A DNA stretch of 24,153 nt from CAYIBZ01 sp964361795 (GCA_964361795.1 CAYIBZ010000007.1:1-24153), one strand, 5' to 3'; counted from the first letter of the stretch, positions 1 through 8,325 are shown. Made by a program: numbers and translations. Notes: generated by a model not told the origin, from the letters alone.

Positions 1-20
1 GGACGTTTACGAAACTGGCA

Positions 21-578
21 ATGCACCCGGACTCAATCTTTAGTTTAATATTCTTGATTCTTCTCTTCGGGGCGCAATTAATCTGGCGCCCTTCTTTATT
101 TTTATCAAAAGCGCGATTTTTATTTTTATTTTCTATTCTGGCAGTTTTTATTATTCTTGCCGTTTACTCCATTCAACAATTTTTATTATGGCAAGGCGAC
201 GAAATTTCAAAATTTTTACTGCCGCCCTACCAAAGCATAAATTATTTTCTATCTTACGCGGGGATTCGCTTCTTCCTTTCTTACGCTATTTCGTTGTTTG
301 TCGCGATTTTAGGCTTAGGAATTGGCAATTGGCTTAATAATCGCTACGGAAAAAGATTTTTTGAAAGTAATGAATTGTATCTATTCGCTGCCGCTTTATT
401 TTTAACCGGACATCCCGGCTGGTTTTATTATTTGCTTGGCTTGTTGCTGGTTTATCTTCTCATGCATCTGATTTCTTTATTTGTTTTGCTTATTTTAAGG
501 GTTAATTTGCGGCTTCTGCCGAGATTTTCGGTTTATTACCTTTGGATAGCTGTCGCTATTTTGGTTATACTAGTATAG
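21..578 (+). CDS. Multi-pass membrane protein of unknown function, first gene of the pilus operon
   Basis: The 185-residue product is almost entirely hydrophobic, with about five or six membrane segments (roughly residues 5-22, 30-52, 75-105, 118-145, 145-165, 168-185), so it is an inner-membrane protein. I do not recognise the family. No GxGDxK prepilin-peptidase motif is present, so its position before pilB does not make it PilD. The frame is open to the window edge, so the true start may lie upstream; no Shine-Dalgarno site precedes the ATG at 21. Another frame (2-43) ends in TAG after residues DVYETGNAPGLNL and could be the tail of the preceding gene, which would favour the ATG at 21 and an overlapping operon. 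A role in pilus assembly is inferred from position only. Confidence 0.7.
   Translation: MHPDSIFSLIFLILLFGAQLIWRPSLFLSKARFLFLFSILAVFIILAVYSIQQFLLWQGDEISKFLLPPYQSINYFLSYAGIRFFLSYAISLFVAILGLGIGNWLNNRYGKRFFESNELYLFAAALFLTGHPGWFYYLLGLLLVYLLMHLISLFVLLILRVNLRLLPRFSVYYLWIAVAILVILV
542..571 (+). promoter_or_regulatory. Possible promoter before pilB
   Basis: TTGGAT (542-547) lies 18 bases before TATACT (566-571), inside the end of the upstream gene and about 30 bases before the pilB ATG. The -10 is good and the -35 weak (3 of 6). It could be an internal operon promoter or chance. Confidence 0.3.
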
Positions 579-601
579 ACAAGAAAATTGGGTGTTTAGA
601 C

Positions 602-2317
602 ATGGTTAAGATTCCCGATGAACAGCTTAAAGAATTGCTAATTAAAGACGGCATTATCACCGATTCTGATTTTGATTCAGTCCTGAAAGATTCCCAGCGC
701 ATGGGACAATCCGTCGCTGATATTTTGATTTCCCGCAATCTTCTTCGGCCCGATTATTATAATAATCTCTTATCAAAATACTTTGGCGTGGCGCCGGCCA
801 ATTTAGCCCAAAGCGCCATTGATGAAAATCTTCTGAAACTATTGCCGGAGGATATTTCCCGGTCCAAAAAAGTGATTCTTTTCAAAAAAGAGAAAGATGG
901 GGCTATCGCCGCCGCCATGGAAGATCCGACTGATCTTTCTTTAATAGAATTTTTGACCAGCCGCCTTAAATTAAAAATTAAGCCTTATCTGGCGACTCCG
1001 GAGGATTTAAATAAAGGATTCGCTTTTTACGGCCGGCGTTCCGCCGATGAATTTAAAAAAATTATTGAAGAAAATATAAAGACTTCTTTGCAGAGCCAGT
1101 TGGCAGGCAAACAGGAGAAGGAAGCCGCTTTGGACTTTCCGATAGTATCCATTGTTGATAACCTGATGTCTTACGCGCTTGCCTCTCGCGCTTCGGATAT
1201 TCACTTGGAAATTTTGGAAGATTTTTTATTAACTCGTTATCGGATTGATGGCGTCCTGCATGAAATAGTCCGAATGCCGAAAGAGGTTGACGCCTCAATC
1301 GTCGCTCGCATCAAACTATTATCCGGTTTGCGATTGGACGAACATTCTAAGCCGCAAGACGGCCGTTTTCGTTACCAAGCGGGAGAAGCGCCGGTTGACG
1401 TTCGTGTTTCCACGATTCCCACTTTTTACGGAGAGAAAATTGAGATGCGTTTACTCTCCGCGACCAATCGGCCGCTTTCTTTTGAAGAATTAGGAATGAT
1501 GGAAGACGCCATTAAAGTAGTAAGAAACAATATCGCTAAAACTTACGGCATTGTTTTAGTGACCGGCCCTACCGGTTCGGGAAAAAGCACGACGCTTTAC
1601 TCAATGCTCAATGTCCTAAACAAGCCGGAAGTGAATATTTCCACAATTGAAGACCCAATTGAATACAACATGAAATATATTAACCAAACGCAGGTTAATC
1701 CCGCCGCCGGCATCACTTTCTCGAGCGGCCTCCGCGCTCTTTTGCGGCAAGATCCCAATGTCATCATGGTTGGGGAAATACGGGACGGCGAGACGGCGGA
1801 AATTGCCGTTCAGGCGTCTCTGACGGGACATCTGGTTTTGTCCACCCTCCACACTAACGACGCGCCATCCGCGATTCCCAGATTATTTGACATGAAAGTA
1901 GAGCCGTTTTTAGCCGCCGCCACCGTGAACACGATTATGGCCCAGCGTTTAGTAAGGAAAATTTGTTTGGACTGCATTGTTTCGTATCCGGTAACCGCTG
2001 AAACGGTTAAGACTATCAAAGGACAATTTAAATCTTTAGGCATTGAACGGGAATACAAAGCGCCAAAAATGTTTTACAAAGGAGCGGGCTGTCCGGCTTG
2101 CGGCAACATTGGCTATAAGAGCCGTTTTGGAATTTTTGAAATTTTTGATGTTGACGAAAGCGTAAGAAAGGCCATTATTGACCCCAATTTTGACTTGGGA
2201 GAATTCAAAAAAATGATTCGCGGCAAAGGAATGGTTAGCATGTTTGAAGATGGATTGAGAAAAGTTGAGAAGGGTTTAACCACTATTGAAGAAGTTTTAA
2301 GAGTAATTCGGGAATAA
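602..2317 (+). CDS. pilB: Type IV pilus assembly ATPase PilB (GspE/PulE family)
   Basis: This cytoplasmic hexameric ATPase drives pilin polymerisation through PilC. The 571 residues show the full architecture: an N-terminal MshEN-type domain (about 1-150), an N2 domain with HLEILEDFLLTRYRIDG, Walker A GPTGSGKST at 322-330, the Asp box and Walker B region (LRQDPNVIMVGEIRD), the His box (TGHLVLSTLHTNDA), and a C-terminal zinc site with two CxxC pairs (CLDC ... CPAC). All catalytic parts look intact. The ATG at 602 is preferred over a TTG at 542, because the extra 20 residues do not match the family and lie over the upstream gene's end. The stop TAA overlaps the next ATG by one base. Assignment is by family motifs; assembly rather than type II secretion is inferred from the pseudopilin and PilM genes downstream. 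Confidence 0.96.
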   Translation: MVKIPDEQLKELLIKDGIITDSDFDSVLKDSQRMGQSVADILISRNLLRPDYYNNLLSKYFGVAPANLAQSAIDENLLKLLPEDISRSKKVILFKKEKDGAIAAAMEDPTDLSLIEFLTSRLKLKIKPYLATPEDLNKGFAFYGRRSADEFKKIIEENIKTSLQSQLAGKQEKEAALDFPIVSIVDNLMSYALASRASDIHLEILEDFLLTRYRIDGVLHEIVRMPKEVDASIVARIKLLSGLRLDEHSKPQDGRFRYQAGEAPVDVRVSTIPTFYGEKIEMRLLSATNRPLSFEELGMMEDAIKVVRNNIAKTYGIVLVTGPTGSGKSTTLYSMLNVLNKPEVNISTIEDPIEYNMKYINQTQVNPAAGITFSSGLRALLRQDPNVIMVGEIRDGETAEIAVQASLTGHLVLSTLHTNDAPSAIPRLFDMKVEPFLAAATVNTIMAQRLVRKICLDCIVSYPVTAETVKTIKGQFKSLGIEREYKAPKMFYKGAGCPACGNIGYKSRFGIFEIFDVDESVRKAIIDPNFDLGEFKKMIRGKGMVSMFEDGLRKVEKGLTTIEEVLRVIRE

Positions 2318-3590
2318 TGCGAAAAATATTTTTAATCCTGGTAATAAATTTACTAATTTTCGGAAATTTACCAATAATTTTTGCTCAACAAACCCCGGTG
2401 ATTAGCGTAGAAAGCGGCCAAACTAAAGTTATTATTCAAGTTAAAGTAACGGGCGCCAAAGCCGATAAATTAATAGCTACTTTGCAAAAAGGCGGAAAAA
2501 TAATTTTAAATTTCGAACTATTTGACGATGGAAAACACAACGATCAAGCAGCGAATGACAGTGTTTGGGGAAATGTTTTGGATATAAAAAATTTGGAAGC
2601 GGGGGAGCATGAAATTTTTGTTACCGGCACGACTTATCAAGGAGTAACTAAAAAATCTGAACCGGCGAAGGTTTCAATTTTGAAGATCCAGAAACCGATG
2701 ATTCCAGTCCTTCAACCAACGCCACCGCCGACACCGGCGCCGCAGCCGCTTTTTACCTTTGCTAACGCGCCCCGGCTGAATTATGAACAAACGGCCATAA
2801 AAACTTCTGGAGGTGCGGAAAAAGAGGTAGCCAAGGCGCGCGGCCCGTTAAAAACCTTTGGTCGAAAATCCAAAAAAGCAGTGAAGAAACTTGGTAAAAA
2901 GATTAAAAAGATTTTCAAAAAAAGCAAAAAAGCGATAGCGCCAAAACCAGCATTGCCGCAACAGCCGCAACCAAATTTCTCTACCGGGCCGGTGGCGATA
3001 ACAGCGCCCGAACCGTTTATTTTTAATGGTTTAAAAAGCGAAAAGCTTGATGTTCTATTTGTCACTTACGAAATGGAAAATCATATATTATTTGGCTCCG
3101 TAGAGGATCAGGTTAAAAAATTAGTTGATCAAAGTTTTAAGGCCGTTTCGCCGTTTAAGGAAAATTTTTCTAAAATTAATATTTGGACAGCGAATGCTAC
3201 CGGGGACGTTTTTACAGGTATTTTTCCGTCCAATATTAATGGCGGTAATTTATCCTATGATTACGATAAACAGAATTTTGCTTTAAAGATAGCGCAAACG
3301 GCAATTTCACAGAACCCCTCTATGGATCAAATTATAGTTTTGGCTCGCCGGCCAGTGGGATCGTTTGCCCAAATAAATGGCAATAAGGTCATTGTGTCAG
3401 TGCATACTATGTACGATTTAGCGGTAGGCAAATCTATTGATCAAATAAATCCCCAGCTTATTGAGACATTTTTAAAAGTTTCCGGTTCTGGAACCATTAT
3501 GCATGAGTTAGGCCACTCTTTTGGAGGACTCTTTGATGAATATGCAGCTGTCTCCGGCCAGCCATCAGAAATTGGCTGGGAACCGCAAAC
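2317..3590 (+). CDS. Secreted metallopeptidase, M64 (IgA-peptidase-like) family, 3' end lost in gap
   Basis: The protein begins with a signal peptide (MRKIFLILVINLLIFG..., likely cut after IFAQ). Next comes a beta-rich domain with a calcium-loop-like FDDGKHNDQAANDSVWGN, then a proline-rich linker (about 128-145) and a very lysine-rich stretch (about 186-215). The catalytic region has HELGHSFGGLFDEY at 396-409: HExxH supplies two zinc ligands and the catalytic Glu, and the following DEY is characteristic of peptidase family M64. It should be exported and act at or outside the cell surface. It lies between pilB and pilC, overlapping pilB by one base, which suggests co-expression with the pilus. 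The reading frame runs into the 100-N gap at 3591 about 15 residues after the active site. Substrate unknown. Confidence 0.85.
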
Positions 3591-3690
3591 NNNNNNNNNN
3601 NNNNNNNNNNNNNNNNNNNNNNNNNNNNNNNNNNNNNNNNNNNNNNNNNNNNNNNNNNNNNNNNNNNNNNNNNNNNNNNNNNNNNNNNNN
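3591..3690. other. Scaffold gap (100 N)
   Basis: Exactly 100 N marks an assembly gap of unknown true length inside the M64 peptidase region. The flanks share no sequence, so this is not a simple contig overlap. Confidence 0.99.
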
Positions 3691-3986
3691 TTGAATGTTT
3701 GTCCGCCACAAATAAGAACTACGACAGCGCAATAGGCAAGTGGTCCATTAAGTTAAATTGGAAATACGCTGACCAAGACGGCGATACCCAATTTTCCCAT
3801 GAAATACAAATCAAGAATAAAACTGGCGAAAATTGGCTTGCTTTTTCCGCTTTTCGCGGTTCAGCGACGAATCGCGCCGTCACTATCCCCGATACTGCTT
3901 CGGCAACATATTTAAGCAGAGTTATTGTGAAAGATTATAGAGGAGATGTGGCGCAATCAGACTGTCCAGAATTTTCAATACCATAA
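3691..3986 (+). CDS. C-terminal Ig/fibronectin-like domain, 5' end lost in gap
   Basis: From 3693 an open frame (ECLSATNKNYDSAIGKW...) runs to the stop at 3986. It contains LNWKYADQDGDTQFSHEIQI, the 'W-x-Y-x-D-x-DGD-x-Q' signature of beta-sandwich domains common in patescibacterial surface proteins, and ends CPEFSIP. It is probably the C-terminal domain of the M64 peptidase that enters the gap at 3591: the strand is the same, the next gene starts 3 bases later, and such a domain fits a secreted enzyme. The gap could instead hide a boundary between two genes. A TTG at 3699 could start a separate small protein, but the domain begins before it, so truncation is the better reading. Confidence 0.7.
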
Positions 3987-3989
3987 ACC

Positions 3990-4637
3990 ATGAGAAGACA
4001 TATATATTTTATAATTATTATTTTTGTGACCGGAGCTTTAGCGTCTGTTTCTCTGGGCGCGGCCTATTCTTTAGTGGTAGAGCTTAAATATCAAGTTTCA
4101 AGCGGAACGATTTTATCAAACAGTTTATTATTAGCGGAAGATGAGCACGCGACTAATTTATTTCAGCCGGAGGACGGGTTTAGTTTGAAGCTGTTTTCAA
4201 AAAAAGGAGAGGAATTATATTCTACGCGATTCCATGTTCCAATGCAGATTGGCAATGCGCCGCCGCCGAAATCAGAATGGTTTGATCCAAAAACGGGAGA
4301 GCAAATACATATTCCCACAAAGAAGGAGCTTTTAGAAATCGGAGATTTTCCAGTACAGGAAGAACTCATATTTAGCATTTCCATTCCGTATTATTTAGAA
4401 TCCAGTTTGATAAAAATTTACGATCCGCAAGACAAGGTAATTTTAACAATTGATGTCCCCCAATCAGATCGTCTGATTCAGGATATGATTGAAAGACAAG
4501 GAAAAGAAGAGCCGTTATTAGTAAGCGACATTTCGGCGATTTTAGTTCCAGCATTCCTAGCTTTATTAATAGTAGCGTCGCTCTGGTACGCTATTCACAG
4601 GAAGCGGCGTCTTAACGGAGCGAATATGCTAAAATAA
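3990..4637 (+). CDS. Single-pass surface protein with beta-rich ectodomain
   Basis: The 215-residue protein has an N-terminal signal or membrane segment (about 4-26), an exposed domain of about 150 residues, and a C-terminal membrane helix (about 182-203) followed by HRKRR, a stop-transfer signal. It is therefore likely anchored with the domain outside. The ectodomain ends with LIKIYDPQDKVILTIDV, which reads like an Ig-type or jelly-roll strand pair. I do not recognise a named family. It starts 3 bases after the peptidase-associated gene and ends 5 bases before pilC, so it is part of the same operon. It may be a partner or membrane anchor for the secreted peptidase; this is inferred only from neighbourhood and topology. 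Confidence 0.75.
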   Translation: MRRHIYFIIIIFVTGALASVSLGAAYSLVVELKYQVSSGTILSNSLLLAEDEHATNLFQPEDGFSLKLFSKKGEELYSTRFHVPMQIGNAPPPKSEWFDPKTGEQIHIPTKKELLEIGDFPVQEELIFSISIPYYLESSLIKIYDPQDKVILTIDVPQSDRLIQDMIERQGKEEPLLVSDISAILVPAFLALLIVASLWYAIHRKRRLNGANMLK

Positions 4638-4642
4638 AACTG

Positions 4643-5851
4643 ATGAGATATAAATACACCGCCGCTGACGCGAACGGAAAGGTTACGGAAGGAATTTTGG
4701 AGGCGGAAAATACCGGCGCAGTTTTGGAATCTTTGTCCGCTAAAGGCCTAAAACCGGTGAGCATCGCTCCAATTAAAGAAATTGCCGTTAAAACTAAGCG
4801 AGTTTTTGGCCAGTCGGTAACCGTAACCGACAAAGTTTTTCTTACTAAATATCTCGCTTTGATGCTTAAGGTTGGCACCGATCTTCTCACCGCTATCAAC
4901 ATTTTAATTGATAATTTTGATAAAGCTATTTTGAAATCTTTGTTAACTGAAATCCGGTCCAATTTAGAAAAAGGCCAGCCGTTTTATCAAAGTTTTTCCG
5001 CTTATCCTAGATATTTTTCGCCAGTTTTCGTAAATTTGGTGAAAGCGGGGGAGGCATCGGGAAATTTAGCTAATGTATTTCAGAATTTAAGCGTCACTTT
5101 GGAAAAAGAGCACGAATTACAAGGTCGGATTAAATCAGCCATGATTTATCCGGCAATTCTTTTCGGTCTTTCAGCGCTGATTTTGATTTTCTTGGTGACT
5201 TTCGCTCTGCCGAGAATCGCCGGCGTCTTTTTGGGCGGAGGCTTTAATCCGCCCGCGTTTTCCCGAATTGTATTTTCGGTTGGATTATTTTTGGAACAAT
5301 ATATTGCCGTATTTTTAATCTTATTGGCATTTTTAGCGGTTGGCGGCTGGCTATTTTTTGCGAAAACTCTAGCAGGCAAAAAAACCGTCAGCGCTTTGTT
5401 GAATTCCGTGCCGGTCGTCAGAGGCGTCGTTAAAAAAATCGCCCTACAGCGGTTTGCTTCAACTTTTGGCGTTTTAATGAAAGCCGGTTTGCCTATTTTG
5501 GACGCTTTGGAAATTACGGCGGACGCGGTGGCCCAGCCCAGCATTAAAGAATCATTAAGAAGAGTGGCCAGAAACGGAGTGGCTAAAGGATTGACTATCG
5601 GAGAAGCGTTTAATAGAGAAAAAACTTTTCCTTCCGTTGTCACTAATTTGGTAGCCATTTCAGAAAAAGCTGGGCATTTGGATGAAGTATTAAACACTTT
5701 AGCGGACTTTTATGATTCGGAAATCAGCGTTTCCATCAAAAACCTCGTTGCTTTTGTGGAGCCGGTAATGTTGATTTTGATTGGCGCGGTCATTGGCCTG
5801 ATTGCTCTGGCGATCTTAGTGCCGATCTATCAATTGGTTAGCCAATTCTAA
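4643..5851 (+). CDS. pilC: Type IV pilus inner-membrane platform protein PilC (GspF family)
   Basis: PilC is the inner-membrane platform that couples PilB to pilin extraction. The 402 residues match the usual length and have the two repeated GspF domains: KVFLTKYLALMLKVGTDLLTAINIL with GEASGNLANVFQNL in the first, and QRFASTFGVLMKAGLPILDALEI with SEKAGHLDEVLNTLADFYDSEI in the second. Membrane segments lie near 168-190, 215-240 and 372-396, and the end VPIYQLVSQF is typical. The N-terminus MRYKYTAADANGKVTEG is the family's usual start, supporting the ATG at 4643. The next gene's ATG overlaps the last base of its stop. Confidence 0.96.
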   Translation: MRYKYTAADANGKVTEGILEAENTGAVLESLSAKGLKPVSIAPIKEIAVKTKRVFGQSVTVTDKVFLTKYLALMLKVGTDLLTAINILIDNFDKAILKSLLTEIRSNLEKGQPFYQSFSAYPRYFSPVFVNLVKAGEASGNLANVFQNLSVTLEKEHELQGRIKSAMIYPAILFGLSALILIFLVTFALPRIAGVFLGGGFNPPAFSRIVFSVGLFLEQYIAVFLILLAFLAVGGWLFFAKTLAGKKTVSALLNSVPVVRGVVKKIALQRFASTFGVLMKAGLPILDALEITADAVAQPSIKESLRRVARNGVAKGLTIGEAFNREKTFPSVVTNLVAISEKAGHLDEVLNTLADFYDSEISVSIKNLVAFVEPVMLILIGAVIGLIALAILVPIYQLVSQF

Positions 5852-6309
5852 TGTCAAAAGCTTTCACTCTCATTGAGATTCTTATCACTATCTCTATAGC
5901 GGTGGTTTTACTTACCACCAGTTTTCTGGGTTTATCCGGCTATCGCCGCAACCAAAGCCTGGATTTATCTTCTAAGTCCATCACGGCAGTTTTGCGGGAT
6001 TCCCAAACGAAATCTATGACCCAGCAATCCAGCAAGCAGTGGGGGGCGCATTTTGAAAACACGCCTGCCGGGCGGGACTTTTACGAAATTTTCAGCGGGG
6101 CCAACTACGCGGCCGCCTCCGAGAAATTAGAAAAAGTTTTACTGCCTCCGGGCATTGAATTTTCCAGCCCAACGCAAGATGTTATTTTTGCCAAAGTAAC
6201 CGGATTGCCCTTATCCGGCTCAGCGTCGAATGTTACAATTATGATAGCGGGCGATCCCGCGTCGTCTAAAACAATATCGATCAATGAACAAGGGGCAATC
6301 TCTAATTGA
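5851..6309 (+). CDS. Type IV pseudopilin (GspH/FimT-like)
   Basis: A short leader MSKA is followed by FTLIEILITISIAVVLLTTSF, the prepilin signature: cleavage before Phe, Glu at +5, then the helix that anchors and packs the pilin. The -1 residue is Ala rather than the more usual Gly, which is tolerated in some pseudopilins. The rest (152 residues in all) has the arginine/serine-rich helix (GYRRNQSLDLSSKSITAVLRDSQTKS) and beta-rich C-domain typical of GspH/FimT minor pilins. It likely helps initiate the pilus. It overlaps the next pseudopilin gene by 26 bases. No prepilin peptidase is in the window. Confidence 0.88.
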   Translation: MSKAFTLIEILITISIAVVLLTTSFLGLSGYRRNQSLDLSSKSITAVLRDSQTKSMTQQSSKQWGAHFENTPAGRDFYEIFSGANYAAASEKLEKVLLPPGIEFSSPTQDVIFAKVTGLPLSGSASNVTIMIAGDPASSKTISINEQGAISN

Positions 6310-6895
6310 AATACTCATTGGCCTGGCGATAGGCGCTATTTTAATTGGCGGGGCGGCCGCAACCCTTACATTAACTTTGCGTTCCGGACTGCAAAATAAA
6401 TCTATTCAAATTGCCACCGGCCTAAGCCAGGAAATACTCTCTCAAATTGAATCTTTCGCCGAAGCAAATTGGCACAATCTTTACGGATTATTAGAAGCGC
6501 CGTCGCAGTATCATTTATCAGTTTCCGGAGCCAGTTTTATTAGCAGTTCTGGAGTAGAAATCATTCCCATAGAAGGGGTTTCTTACACGCGTTATTTTAC
6601 AGTAGAAAATGTTTCGCGTGACGCGAGCAATAGCATTCAAGCGGTTTATGATCCCGCCAACGACGATCCGTCAACCCAAAAAGTAGCAGTCACAACATCT
6701 TGGCAGCAGGGTCCTGATCTGGCCAGCGTGACTTTTAATGAATACATCGCCAGAAAAAAGAATCTGGTTTTTCATCAAACTGATTGGTCGGGCGGAGGAG
6801 GACAGCTTGGGCCGGTAACGATAGTTAATAATAAGTACGATGTATCCAGCGGAATAACTATTAATAATCCCGCAGGGGCGATTAGAAAACAATGA
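6284..6895 (+). CDS. Type IV pseudopilin (PilV/GspI-like)
   Basis: MNKG is followed by QSLIEILIGLAIGAILIGGAAATLTLTL, a class III leader with Gly at -1 and Glu at +5, then a globular domain of about 170 residues. The position after a FimT-like gene and the SLIE-type motif resemble PilV-type minor pilins. The C-terminus includes a glycine-rich loop (WSGGGGQLGP). The start lies inside the preceding gene with a 26-base overlap. The end overlaps the next start as ATGA, a translational-coupling arrangement. Confidence 0.85.
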   Translation: MNKGQSLIEILIGLAIGAILIGGAAATLTLTLRSGLQNKSIQIATGLSQEILSQIESFAEANWHNLYGLLEAPSQYHLSVSGASFISSSGVEIIPIEGVSYTRYFTVENVSRDASNSIQAVYDPANDDPSTQKVAVTTSWQQGPDLASVTFNEYIARKKNLVFHQTDWSGGGGQLGPVTIVNNKYDVSSGITINNPAGAIRKQ

Positions 6896-7797
6896 AAAGA
6901 ATTACCTTTTACTTTTTACTTGTGATTTTAACTTTTGCGTTTTTATTTTTGAATTTGTCCGTCAAAAACGCAAAAGGCAGCCATGTCTCTGCAAATATCA
7001 GTTCTTTAGACAGCGAGCGTTATGCCTGGAACGACGTCATTGGCTGGATTGATTTTGGCAGCGGGGAAGTTGAGGTGACAAATACCCAGCTTAAAGGGTA
7101 TACCGCCAATTCTCAAGTTGGGCCGATTTCTTTGGATTGCGCCACTGGACCTAGCGGAAGCAGTTGCGCTATCCCATATGGAGTTGCCAATACTAACGGC
7201 GTTTTATCTGGCTGGGCTTGGAACGATGAAATAGGATGGATAAGTTTTTCCGGCAGCAGCGCGCAGTCGGTTTACGGCGTAATTATAGATATGGCCACTG
7301 GCATTTTCAGCGGCTGGGCGTGGAACGATGTTATCGGCTGGATAAGTTTCAATTGCGATAATTCTGGAATTGGCAATACCTGCGCGTCATCAGATTATAA
7401 GGTAAGAATTAATCCAAGCTTGATTCCGCCTCCTCCGCCGCCGGGCACGGGAGGAGGATTTTCCAGCGGCGTCAGTTTAACCTCCAGCGTTTTTGACACG
7501 CAAGTTGTTCAGGGCGCCGCTTTTAATACGATTATGTGGAAAGGAAATTTAAATGGCGGTTCAGTCGGATTTCAAATCGCTTCTTCAAATAGTTCCAGCG
7601 GGCCATGGAATTTTTTCGGGCCAAGCGGCACTAACAACGATTATTATCAACCTCTGGAAGGATCGCAAATGAAAATTAAAGCAACTGGCTCTAACCACCA
7701 TAACAATAAGCGTTACATTCGTTATAAGATTTTCCTTGACGTCCCAGCCGCTCCGGGACCGCAAATAGAAGATGTAATTATTAGTTATAGCCCATAG
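6892..7797 (+). CDS. Secreted protein with three WAWNDxIGWISF repeats
   Basis: A signal peptide (about 1-30) precedes three repeats: YAWNDVIGWIDF (about 44-55), WAWNDEIGWISF (about 104-115) and WAWNDVIGWISF (about 141-152), each followed by a variable Gly/Ser/Thr stretch. Cysteines flank the repeats (SLDCATGPSGSSCAIP and FNCDNSGIGNTC) and may form disulfides outside the cell. A PPPPPPG linker (about 181) leads to a C-terminal beta domain ending PGPQIEDVIISYSP. This repeat is frequent in Patescibacteria surface proteins, with no settled function known to me. Its position inside the pilus operon suggests a pilus-associated or surface-layer role; this is inference. It overlaps the preceding gene by 4 bases. 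Confidence 0.85.
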   Translation: MKRITFYFLLVILTFAFLFLNLSVKNAKGSHVSANISSLDSERYAWNDVIGWIDFGSGEVEVTNTQLKGYTANSQVGPISLDCATGPSGSSCAIPYGVANTNGVLSGWAWNDEIGWISFSGSSAQSVYGVIIDMATGIFSGWAWNDVIGWISFNCDNSGIGNTCASSDYKVRINPSLIPPPPPPGTGGGFSSGVSLTSSVFDTQVVQGAAFNTIMWKGNLNGGSVGFQIASSNSSSGPWNFFGPSGTNNDYYQPLEGSQMKIKATGSNHHNNKRYIRYKIFLDVPAAPGPQIEDVIISYSP

Positions 7798-7803
7798 TTC
7801 ACA

Positions 7804-8325
7804 ATGAAAATTTTCAATTTTACCTGCCTGCCGGCAGGCAGGAATTTTTTCCAGCCATCATTTTCTAAATTTTTTGATGGCAGGACCTCGCCTTTGGCGG
7901 CGGCAATTTTCAAAAGAGGAGGCGTTTCGGCGCTTCCAACGGTGCTTCTTTTAGGCGGCATTATCATAGAAATTTCCATCGCCATTGCCTTTTTGACTTA
8001 CATTTTCAACCAAACAAATTTCGCCGCTCGCTTATCTTCAGAAGCTCTCGCCATTGCTAAAGCGGGCGTCGCCGACGCCATTGTTAGAGTAATCAATAAC
8101 AAAGATTGCCCCGCGGCGGGATGCCCGGCATTTTACACTTTAAGCATTAACAACCGGACGGCCGCCATAACAATTTGCAAAGATACTTGCGCCGGCATTG
8201 GAAAAACCCAAATTGAATCTTCCGGCGCGGCATTTTTGCAAAATAGAAAACTACGAGCCGTTTTGAATGTCAATCCAACAACTGGTAAAGTAGATATAGA
8301 GTCAGTCCAAGAAATTGCTGTCTAA
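7804..8325 (+). CDS. PilX-like pseudopilin with repeat-derived N-terminal extension
   Basis: The core from about residue 40, GGVSALPTVLLLGGIIIEISIAIAFLTYIF, is the hydrophobic helix of PilX-like minor pilins found in CPR pilus operons. It is followed by LSSEALAIAKAGVADAIVRVI and a small domain with paired cysteines (DCPAAGC, CKDTC). The first 36 or so residues (including CLPAGR and SKFFDGRTSPLAAAIF) are encoded by repeat elements at 7809-7913, so the leader is much longer than a normal prepilin leader. No other ATG or GTG lies in frame between the ATG at 7804 and the helix; a TTG lies at 7894. The stop overlaps the next ATG by one base. Confidence 0.72.
   Translation: MKIFNFTCLPAGRNFFQPSFSKFFDGRTSPLAAAIFKRGGVSALPTVLLLGGIIIEISIAIAFLTYIFNQTNFAARLSSEALAIAKAGVADAIVRVINNKDCPAAGCPAFYTLSINNRTAAITICKDTCAGIGKTQIESSGAAFLQNRKLRAVLNVNPTTGKVDIESVQEIAV
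7809..7913. repeat. Coding repeat, copy A (105 bp, with nested palindrome)
   Basis: This segment matches 10141-10224 along its whole length. It starts AATTTTCAATTTTA, has the shared core CATTTTCTAAATTTTTTGA, and ends TGGCGGCGGCAATTTTCAA. Copy A differs by about nine substitutions and by a 21-bp insertion containing the palindrome at 7823-7842. The core can fold: TCCAGCCATC (7850-7859) pairs with GATGGCAGGA with one A-A mismatch. It encodes the first ~36 residues of the PilX-like protein. Confidence 0.85.
7823..7842. repeat. 20-bp perfect palindrome nested in the coding repeat
   Basis: CCTGCCTGCCGGCAGGCAGG equals its own reverse complement. With one adjacent A it makes a 21-base (7-codon) insertion relative to the other repeat copy at 10141-10224, so the frame is kept. 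It is translated here as CLPAGR. Confidence 0.9.

Noticed and set aside
542..601. TTG start giving PilB 20 extra residues
   Set aside because: The extra residues do not resemble the family and overlie the previous gene; the ATG at 602 gives the normal N-terminus.
5146..5697. 183-residue minus-strand open frame across pilC
   Set aside because: Antisense to pilC with low-complexity composition and no family-like motif.
6062..6079. CGCCTGCCGGGCGGGA as a further copy of the 20-bp palindrome
   Set aside because: Only about half of the palindrome matches and it is not self-complementary over 20 bases; probably ordinary coding sequence (PAGRD).
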